Assembly: GCF_018883605.1 (NCBI RefSeq)
Contig: NZ_JAHLEM010000091.1
Span: 1-36,969 of the forward strand
Direction: 5' to 3'
Length of the DNA: 36,969 bases
From: Streptomyces niphimycinicus
GTDB lineage: Bacteria; Actinomycetota; Actinomycetes; Streptomycetales; Streptomycetaceae
The position numbers and the translations under genes were made by a program. Shown here in pieces: positions 32,020 to 36,969 of the stretch. Below the pieces are notes generated by a model. It was not told where the DNA came from, ran no database searches, and saw only the letters and a list, made by a program, of their open reading frames with translations. The number at the start of each line of letters is the position of its first letter. The first letter of the stretch is position 1.

Positions 32020-32715
32020 GTGACCGGCCGGTCGGCGGCTGCGGTGCTGCCCCCGTCGCTGCGCGCGTGGCTCGGGCCGATTGCGGCCCTCGCCGCGCTG
32101 GTGGTCGTCGTGCTGGGGGTCCGGTATGCCGGGGACAGCGGGCCCGGCATGGTGGACGCGCGGATCTGGTCGGCGGTGGACAGTACGGGGTCGCCGTGGC
32201 GGCATGTCGCTCTGGCCATGGACTTCTTGGGGGAGCCGGTGGGGGCGGCGGCGCTGGTCGTGGCCGCCGTGACGGGCTGCCTGCTGCTTCGGCGTCCTCG
32301 CGCCGCGGTGCTCGTCGTCGTCGGTGTCGGCCTGACCGTGGGGACGGCGACGCTGCTCAAGCACGTGGCGGGACGCACCATCCACGGCGCCGACAACCTG
32401 TCCTATCCGAGCGGGCACACCGCCTTCCTCACCGCGCTCGCCCTCGCGGCGGCGCTGCTCGCGACCGGCCGGCTCGGCCTCGGCAGGACGGTCGGCACGT
32501 CACTCGTGCTCGCCGCGGGGCTGGTCGCGGGAGTTGCCATGGGCTGGGCGCAGGTCGCCCTGGGCGCGCACTACCCGACCGACGTCCTCGGCGGCTGGTG
32601 CACCGCGCTGGCGGTGGTACCGGCCACCGCGTGGCTGATCGACCGGATAGCCGACCGGATGGCCGACCGGCTGGTCGATGGGATGGCCGACGCCGGTCGG
32701 CGGGAGCGTCGCTGA
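32020..32715 (+). CDS. PAP2 family membrane phosphatase (231 aa)
   Basis: This is a lipid-phosphatase-type integral membrane enzyme. About five to six hydrophobic segments are visible (IAALAALVVVVLGV, AAALVVAAVTGCLLL, AVLVVVGVGLTVGTATLL and others). Active-site motifs are KHVAGRTIHG (degenerate first motif), YPSGHTAF (second motif, catalytic His) and GAHYPTDVLGG (third motif, His-x3-Asp). The C-terminal tail has repeated IADRMADRLVDGMADA units, probably a charged amphipathic helix. I chose the GTG at 32020; the ribosome site is poor, and the frame is open for 27 codons upstream. It probably dephosphorylates undecaprenyl pyrophosphate or phosphatidic acid; which one is unknown. It converges with the polysaccharide operon. 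Confidence 0.88.
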   Translation: MTGRSAAAVLPPSLRAWLGPIAALAALVVVVLGVRYAGDSGPGMVDARIWSAVDSTGSPWRHVALAMDFLGEPVGAAALVVAAVTGCLLLRRPRAAVLVVVGVGLTVGTATLLKHVAGRTIHGADNLSYPSGHTAFLTALALAAALLATGRLGLGRTVGTSLVLAAGLVAGVAMGWAQVALGAHYPTDVLGGWCTALAVVPATAWLIDRIADRMADRLVDGMADAGRRERR

Positions 32716-32722
32716 CGTCACA

Positions 32723-34066
32723 TCACGCCATGCGGCGGAATACGGGCTTCACCGGTCGTCCGGCCAGCCAGGGGGTGGGGTCGGCGGCGTCCAGTGCCTT
32801 CCGGTACACCGCACACGCCTGGGCCACCACGTCGATGGTGTGATCGATGTCGGCGTCGCCGAGCGCGCTGCTCACCACGAATGACGGGGCCAGCACCCCG
32901 CCCGCGAGGAGCCGGCGCAGGAACAGGGTGCGGTACCGCTGCGACGGCTGCCGGTTCTCGTCGAGGGTGGCGAAGACCAGGTTGCTGGCTCGCCCCCGGA
33001 CGACGAGGTGGTCGCCGACGCCCATGGCGGCCGCGGCCTCCCGGACGCCCGCCGCCAACCGCTCGCCGAGGGCGTGCAGTTGGGCGGTGATGGCTTCCTC
33101 GGCATAGGTGGTCTGCACGGCCATCGCGGCTGCCAGGGAGTGCGTCTCCGCACCGTGCGTGGTGGACAGCAGGAACACCCGCTCGCCGGAGTGGCGCAGT
33201 CCGCCGCGCTCCATCAGGTCGCGGCGCCCGGCCAGTGCGGAGACGGCGAATCCGTTGCCCAGCGCCTTGCCGAACGTGGAGAGGTCGGGGACGACGCCGT
33301 ACAGGCCCTGGGCGCCCGCCTCGGACCAGCGGAAGCCGGTGATCATCTCGTCGAAGATCAGTACGCAGCCGTGCCGGTCGGCCAGTGCGCGCAGTCCGGC
33401 GAGGTACCCCGGCGGAGGCTCGGTGTGGGTGGCGGGTTCGAGGATCAGGCAGGCGACCTCGTCGGCGTACCGGTTCAGCAGCTCCTCCGTGGCGGTCAAG
33501 TCCCCGTACGGGAACGCCACGGTGAGGTCGGTGGTCGCCGCCGGAACACCGGCGGACATCGGTGTGGTGCCGATGAACCAGTCGTCGACGGAGAAGAACG
33601 GATGGCCGGCGCAGATGGCCACCCGCGGGCGCCCGGTGGCGGCGCGGGCGAGGCGCACCGCGGCGGTGGTGGCGTCGGAGCCGTTCTTCGCGAACTTCAC
33701 CATCTCGGCGGTCGGCACCGTGGCCAGGAAGCGTTCCGCGGCCTCGACCTCCACGATGGACGGCCGGACGAAGTTGCTGCCGCGGTCGAGTTCCCGCCGC
33801 ACCGCCTCGGTCACGCGCGGGTGGGCGTGGCCGAGGCTGACCGACCGCAGGCCGGAGCCGTACTCGAGATAGCGGTTGCCGTCGATGTCCCACACATGGG
33901 CACCGCGGCCGTGGCTGATGACCGGGGCCAGGTTCTCGGGGTACTGGTCGTCGCCCTTGGCGTAGGTGTGCGCGCCCCCGGGGATCAGGGCGTGCAGCCG
34001 CTCGTTCGCCGTCCGGGACAGGGGCAGGTGCGGCTCTTCGGTGGCCGCGTTGTCTTCGGTGTCCAC
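32723..34066 (-). CDS. Class III aminotransferase, glutamate-1-semialdehyde aminomutase-like (447 aa)
   Basis: This is a PLP enzyme of the HemL-like branch of class III aminotransferases. The pattern is NERLHALIPGGAHTYAKGDD, VWDIDGNRYLEYGSGLRSV, KNGSDATTAAVRLARAATGR, then LIFDEMITGFR and the PLP-lysine segment STFGKALGNGFAVSAL. In polysaccharide clusters such enzymes aminate or isomerise a sugar-linked or small acid precursor rather than make tetrapyrrole. Start: GTG with GAGG five bases upstream, seven bases after the RmlC-like stop. It is the last gene of the operon and converges with PAP2 across seven bases. Confidence 0.88.
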   Translation of the reverse strand: MDTEDNAATEEPHLPLSRTANERLHALIPGGAHTYAKGDDQYPENLAPVISHGRGAHVWDIDGNRYLEYGSGLRSVSLGHAHPRVTEAVRRELDRGSNFVRPSIVEVEAAERFLATVPTAEMVKFAKNGSDATTAAVRLARAATGRPRVAICAGHPFFSVDDWFIGTTPMSAGVPAATTDLTVAFPYGDLTATEELLNRYADEVACLILEPATHTEPPPGYLAGLRALADRHGCVLIFDEMITGFRWSEAGAQGLYGVVPDLSTFGKALGNGFAVSALAGRRDLMERGGLRHSGERVFLLSTTHGAETHSLAAAMAVQTTYAEEAITAQLHALGERLAAGVREAAAAMGVGDHLVVRGRASNLVFATLDENRQPSQRYRTLFLRRLLAGGVLAPSFVVSSALGDADIDHTIDVVAQACAVYRKALDAADPTPWLAGRPVKPVFRRMA

Positions 34067-34073
34067 GGGGACC

Positions 34074-34625
34074 TCAACTTTCGCTGTGCTTGCGGACCTC
34101 GGCGAGGCTCGGCGCCTCCCGGTCCCGCTGGGACATCGATGTGACCGGCAGCGGCCAGGGAATGGCGAGCTCCGGGTCGTCGAAGGCGATCGTCACGTCC
34201 TCGGCCGGATCGTGCGGGCGGTCGATCCGGTAGGAGGTGTCGGCGGTTTCGGTCAGCGCCTGGAAACCGTGCGCGCACCCCGCCGGGATGTACAGGGTCG
34301 CCTGCGTCTCGCCGGACAGCTCGAAGAAGGCCCGGCCCAGGTAGGTCGGCGAGTCCGTCCGCAGGTCCACGACGACGTCGAAGATCCTCCCGTACGAGCA
34401 CCGCACCAGCTTGGCCTCGCCGGCGCCCGAGCGCAGGTGCAGGCCGCGCAGTACGCCCCGGACCGAGCGGGACAGGCTGTCCTGGACGAAGGCGTCCGGG
34501 TCGAGGCCCACCGAGCGGACCACGTCGGCGTCGAAGGTGCGGCAGAAGAAGCCACGTTCGTCGGCGTACGGCGTCGGCTCGAACAGGTACGCACCCGTGA
34601 TCGCCGGGACTTCGATCGCTTTCAT
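34074..34625 (-). CDS. RmlC-like dTDP-sugar 3,5-epimerase family protein (183 aa)
   Basis: This is a cupin-fold nucleotide-sugar epimerase. Family marks are DERGFFCRTF, SVRGVLRGLHLR with the catalytic base H63, YGRIFDVVVDLR, IPAGCAHGF and DDPELAIPWP. The catalytic Tyr normally found just before the Pro of the YxP-type segment appears to be absent (YRIDRPHDP), so it may be a mono-epimerase or act on an unusual substrate. Start: ATG with AGGAGG four bases upstream, overlapping the preceding stop by four bases (ATGA). No rmlA, rmlB or rmlD homologue lies within the window. Confidence 0.87.
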   Translation of the reverse strand: MKAIEVPAITGAYLFEPTPYADERGFFCRTFDADVVRSVGLDPDAFVQDSLSRSVRGVLRGLHLRSGAGEAKLVRCSYGRIFDVVVDLRTDSPTYLGRAFFELSGETQATLYIPAGCAHGFQALTETADTSYRIDRPHDPAEDVTIAFDDPELAIPWPLPVTSMSQRDREAPSLAEVRKHSES

Positions 34626-35884
34626 GGGGCCTCCTGGCGGGCGTGGGTGTGGGCACCGGCGTGGGCATGGGCGTGGCCGGGCGCCGGGAACAGGGTCATG
34701 GTCAAGGCGGTGAATTGCCGGGCGAGTTGCTGTGCGGCGGTCCGGTTCCGCTCGGTAAGGGTCCGCCGTAGCTGCGCCGCGTGCTTCTCCAGGTCCCGGA
34801 ACTGCTCGAGCAGCCGGTCGGCGTCGACCTCGCGCGCCGGGTGGCAGTACGCGCCGAGGCCCATCCGCTCCATGAGCGCGTCGCTCTTCGCCGCGTAGCT
34901 GAGGGCGAGCACCGGTGTGCCGGTCTTCAGCGCGCAGATCAGGTTGTGGTACCGGACCGCCACTACGGCGTCGGCCGCCGCCATCTCGCTCATCAGGTCG
35001 GCCAGTGACGCCGGTTCGGCAGCGGTGACCAGCGGTGAGCCGACCGCGTCGAGGATCGCGGCGACCACCGACGCATCGCACTCGTCGCCGGTGAGCAGCC
35101 GGACCGGCCTGCCCTCCTCGACCAGCGCACGGACGAACCGGATCGTCCCGTCGAGGTAGCGCCGGTATATCTCATCGGCCCGGGCACGGTCGTCGTTGCC
35201 GCCATGGAAGTCCATGACACCGACGCAGACCGGGCCCGGCGAGCCCGCGGGGCCACTCGCCCGCGGCGTCGGCGTCGGCAGGGCGAACGCCAGGTCCGGG
35301 TGGACCTCGTCGCGCGCGGTGTCCACGCCCATCGCCCGCATCGCGTCGCGGGACTGGGTGTCCCGGTAGGAGCGGTACGCGGCCAGCCGCGCCGACCAGC
35401 GCACCAGGGCCCGGGTTGGCCGGTTGCCGATCTCGGCGGCGCCGACGCCGACCAGCGCGACCGGGGTGCGCAGCAGCCGCCCACTGGCGCAGAGCAGGAA
35501 CAGCGAGTACGGGAAGCCCCACGGCCGCAGCGGCAGCGTGGCCTCCAGGACGCCCATGCCCGGCACGATCACCACATCGTGCCGGCGCACCCAGGCGGCG
35601 GTGCGGAAGACGTCGACGAGTTTGCCCAGGCCCTTCCCCGCGATGGCGCCCGCACGGGACGCGGTCCGGTACTCCCCGCGGTACCAGTGCAGCCGGGTCG
35701 CGGGGATCTTGAACCGGGCCGTCACGGCCTCGGGTCCGCCGCACAGCGCGTCCACGACCGCCCTCGGGTGCTCGGCGCGGAGGTACCCGAGGACGGCCTC
35801 CAGCGAACCGTCGTTGCCGAGGTTGCCGGAGCCGAGCAGGCCGAACACCCCCACGCGCAACGGAGTCTCGTCCGCGGATGTCAT
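34622..35884 (-). CDS. Polysaccharide pyruvyl transferase family protein (420 aa)
   Basis: This is a GT-B-like enzyme of the CsaB/polysaccharide pyruvyl transferase family, which adds ketal-linked pyruvate to exopolysaccharide sugars from PEP. Motifs are VGVFGLLGSGNLGNDGSLEA at the N-terminus, VVIVPGMGVLE, SYRDTQSRDAMRAMGV, and the conserved VRYHNLICALKTGTPVLALS near the C-terminus. The last ~20 residues are an odd His-rich tail (GHAHAHAGAHTHARQ). Start: ATG at 35884 overlapping the glycosyltransferase stop by four bases; the stop overlaps the RmlC-like start in the same way. Cytoplasmic, acting before export of the polymer. Confidence 0.87.
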   Translation of the reverse strand: MTSADETPLRVGVFGLLGSGNLGNDGSLEAVLGYLRAEHPRAVVDALCGGPEAVTARFKIPATRLHWYRGEYRTASRAGAIAGKGLGKLVDVFRTAAWVRRHDVVIVPGMGVLEATLPLRPWGFPYSLFLLCASGRLLRTPVALVGVGAAEIGNRPTRALVRWSARLAAYRSYRDTQSRDAMRAMGVDTARDEVHPDLAFALPTPTPRASGPAGSPGPVCVGVMDFHGGNDDRARADEIYRRYLDGTIRFVRALVEEGRPVRLLTGDECDASVVAAILDAVGSPLVTAAEPASLADLMSEMAAADAVVAVRYHNLICALKTGTPVLALSYAAKSDALMERMGLGAYCHPAREVDADRLLEQFRDLEKHAAQLRRTLTERNRTAAQQLARQFTALTMTLFPAPGHAHAHAGAHTHARQEAP

Positions 35885-36828
35885 GCCTGCCTCCCCTCGC
35901 GGCCGGCGACGAGGGCGTCGACGGAGACCGTGAGCAGGGCCGGGTCGACCGGGGCGCGGTCCTCGACCCGCTCGCCGGCGCCCGGCCGGACCCGGCTGGT
36001 CATCCATGCGGCCAGGTGGCGGTAGCACGCGCGGCGGTCGGCCGGGGACAACGGCGCCCGCCGGATCGCCGCGGCGAAACCCCAGAGGTACTCGGCGAGC
36101 AGCCGGGGCGTCGGGTGCAGCGGGCCCGCCCGGCGCGGGTCCAGGTTGACGCACCGGGAGCGCTTGGACGGGTTCGCCCGCTCGGCGCGGGTGGGGTGGT
36201 CGCGGCGGAAGTACAGCAGCTCCGGCACCTGGTGGAAGGGCCCGTGCAGGGTGATCTCGGCGACGAATGTGCGGTCCGCGTGGTGGTAGCTGTCCATCGG
36301 CTTCACCCGGCGCAGCACGTCGGCCCGCAGCACCCCGTAGAAGTCGTCGCCACCCGGCTCGAACAGCAGACTGCGGAAGCGCTCCGGCGGCTGCGGCGAG
36401 CCGGTGGCGAGCGTGTACTCGTAGGGGACCTTGACCTGGCCGTCGCCGTCGATGACCGCCTGGTCGGCGTGGGCGAGGATGACCTCCGGCCGTTCGTCCA
36501 GCGCCTCCACACAGCGCCGTAGCAGGTCGCGGCCGTACAGGTCGTCGTGCGAGGCCCATTTGAACAGCTCGCCGCGGCACTGGGCGAACACATGGTTGTG
36601 GTTCGGGGTGGCGCCGATGTTCCGGGGCAGCCGGAGGTAGCGGATGCGTGAGTCCCGCGCGGCGTACGCGCGGCAGATGTCCTGGGTCCCGTCGCTCGAG
36701 GCGTTGTCGGAGATGACCAGCTCGAAGTCCTCGTAGGTCTGGCCGAGCAGGGCGTCGAGCGACTCGGCGAGGTACTCCTCGCCGTTGTACACGGGCAGGC
36801 CGATGCTCAGCCTGGGTCGGTCGGTCAT
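35881..36828 (-). CDS. Glycosyltransferase family 2 (315 aa)
   Basis: This is a GT-A-fold glycosyltransferase. It starts PRLSIGLPVYNGEEYLAESL and shows FELVISDNASSDGT, the NIGATPNHNH stretch, and FKWASHDDLYGRDL, in which the D-D pair stands for the DxD metal site. The C-terminal region is soluble, with no membrane segment. I start at the ATG at 36828 with GAGG five bases upstream; it overlaps the flippase stop by four bases (ATGA). It probably adds one sugar of the repeat unit to a lipid-linked intermediate. Confidence 0.9.
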   Translation of the reverse strand: MTDRPRLSIGLPVYNGEEYLAESLDALLGQTYEDFELVISDNASSDGTQDICRAYAARDSRIRYLRLPRNIGATPNHNHVFAQCRGELFKWASHDDLYGRDLLRRCVEALDERPEVILAHADQAVIDGDGQVKVPYEYTLATGSPQPPERFRSLLFEPGGDDFYGVLRADVLRRVKPMDSYHHADRTFVAEITLHGPFHQVPELLYFRRDHPTRAERANPSKRSRCVNLDPRRAGPLHPTPRLLAEYLWGFAAAIRRAPLSPADRRACYRHLAAWMTSRVRPGAGERVEDRAPVDPALLTVSVDALVAGREGRQA

Positions 36829-36969
36829 GCGGTCCTCACTTCGGGGATGGGGGAGTGGTGGCGCTCGCGCAGGGCGGACCGCAGTTGCAGCCACCACACG
36901 GCCGAGCCGCTGACGGTCGCGGCGGCGACGCCCCAGGCCGAGCCGGCCGTGCCGGCCACGGCCGCCCCG
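36825..36969 (-). CDS. C-terminus of a polysaccharide flippase-like membrane protein (partial)
   Basis: The minus frame open at the right edge reads GAAVAGTAGSAWGVAAATV, then SGSAVWWLQLRSALRERHHS, and ends with TGA at 36825-36827. A Gly/Ala-rich last helix followed by WW-x-QLR and a short basic tail is typical of Wzx/MurJ-type oligosaccharide exporters. The stop overlaps the glycosyltransferase start. Only the last ~47 residues are in the window, so the family call is tentative. Confidence 0.55.
   Translation of the reverse strand, partial: GAAVAGTAGSAWGVAAATVSGSAVWWLQLRSALRERHHSPIPEVRTA

Noticed and set aside
1..36969. tRNA, rRNA, CRISPR arrays, riboswitches
   Set aside because: I saw no cloverleaf-like CCA-adjacent motifs, no regularly spaced repeats and no known leader elements while reading; a covariance-model search would be needed to exclude short RNAs.

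Overview
This window is high-GC DNA with strong G/C third-position bias, many GTG starts preceded by GGAG-type ribosome sites, and gene families (eukaryote-like Ser/Thr kinases, hybrid HTH/LacI regulators, Opp-type importers beside secreted glycosidases) typical of a filamentous actinomycete, most likely Streptomyces. The decayed genes and IS debris suggest an accessory part of the chromosome. I saw no rRNA, tRNA, CRISPR or plasmid replication functions.

Layout. 1-960 is debris: the 3' end of an IS transposase, an integrase-type transposase remnant and a frameshifted MFS transporter. 1003-2223 is an intact membrane-anchored metallophosphoesterase. 2689-20494 is the centrepiece, a glycan-utilisation locus. 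It holds a Gfo/Idh oxidoreductase, a 2-hydroxyacid dehydrogenase and a DeoR-HTH/LacI-effector regulator on the minus strand; a divergent DUF2264 protein; a complete five-gene Opp/Dpp-type ABC importer; a secreted 1268-residue GH101-type endo-alpha-N-acetylgalactosaminidase-like enzyme; a GntR-HTH/LacI-effector regulator; and a ROK sugar kinase. My reading is that the GH101 enzyme frees oligosaccharide from mucin-type O-glycoproteins outside the cell, the lipoprotein and ABC importer bring it in, cytoplasmic DUF2264 and Gfo/Idh enzymes process it, and the ROK kinase phosphorylates the released sugar. The two regulators carry related effector domains on different DNA-binding domains. Two 10-bp-phased CTTTCG repeats flank the DeoR-type regulator gene and are likely its operators.

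20743-23145 is a second, denser graveyard with at least six truncated or internally deleted genes: TetR, a deazaflavin-dependent reductase fused to a DUF3291-like domain, threonine dehydratase, alpha/beta-hydrolase, SDR and NmrA-like. 23287-24399 holds an intact MarR regulator and a SAM methyltransferase. 24474-29379 is a pair of Ser/Thr kinases: FHA-zinc ribbon-kinase, and kinase-TPR-two WD40 propellers. 29558-31366 is a divergent TetR / zinc alcohol dehydrogenase pair. 31406-32715 has a small membrane protein and a PAP2 phosphatase. 32723-36969 is a translationally coupled exopolysaccharide operon read leftwards: flippase C-terminus, GT2 glycosyltransferase, polysaccharide pyruvyl transferase family protein, RmlC-like epimerase and a glutamate-semialdehyde-type aminotransferase. 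It continues off the right edge.
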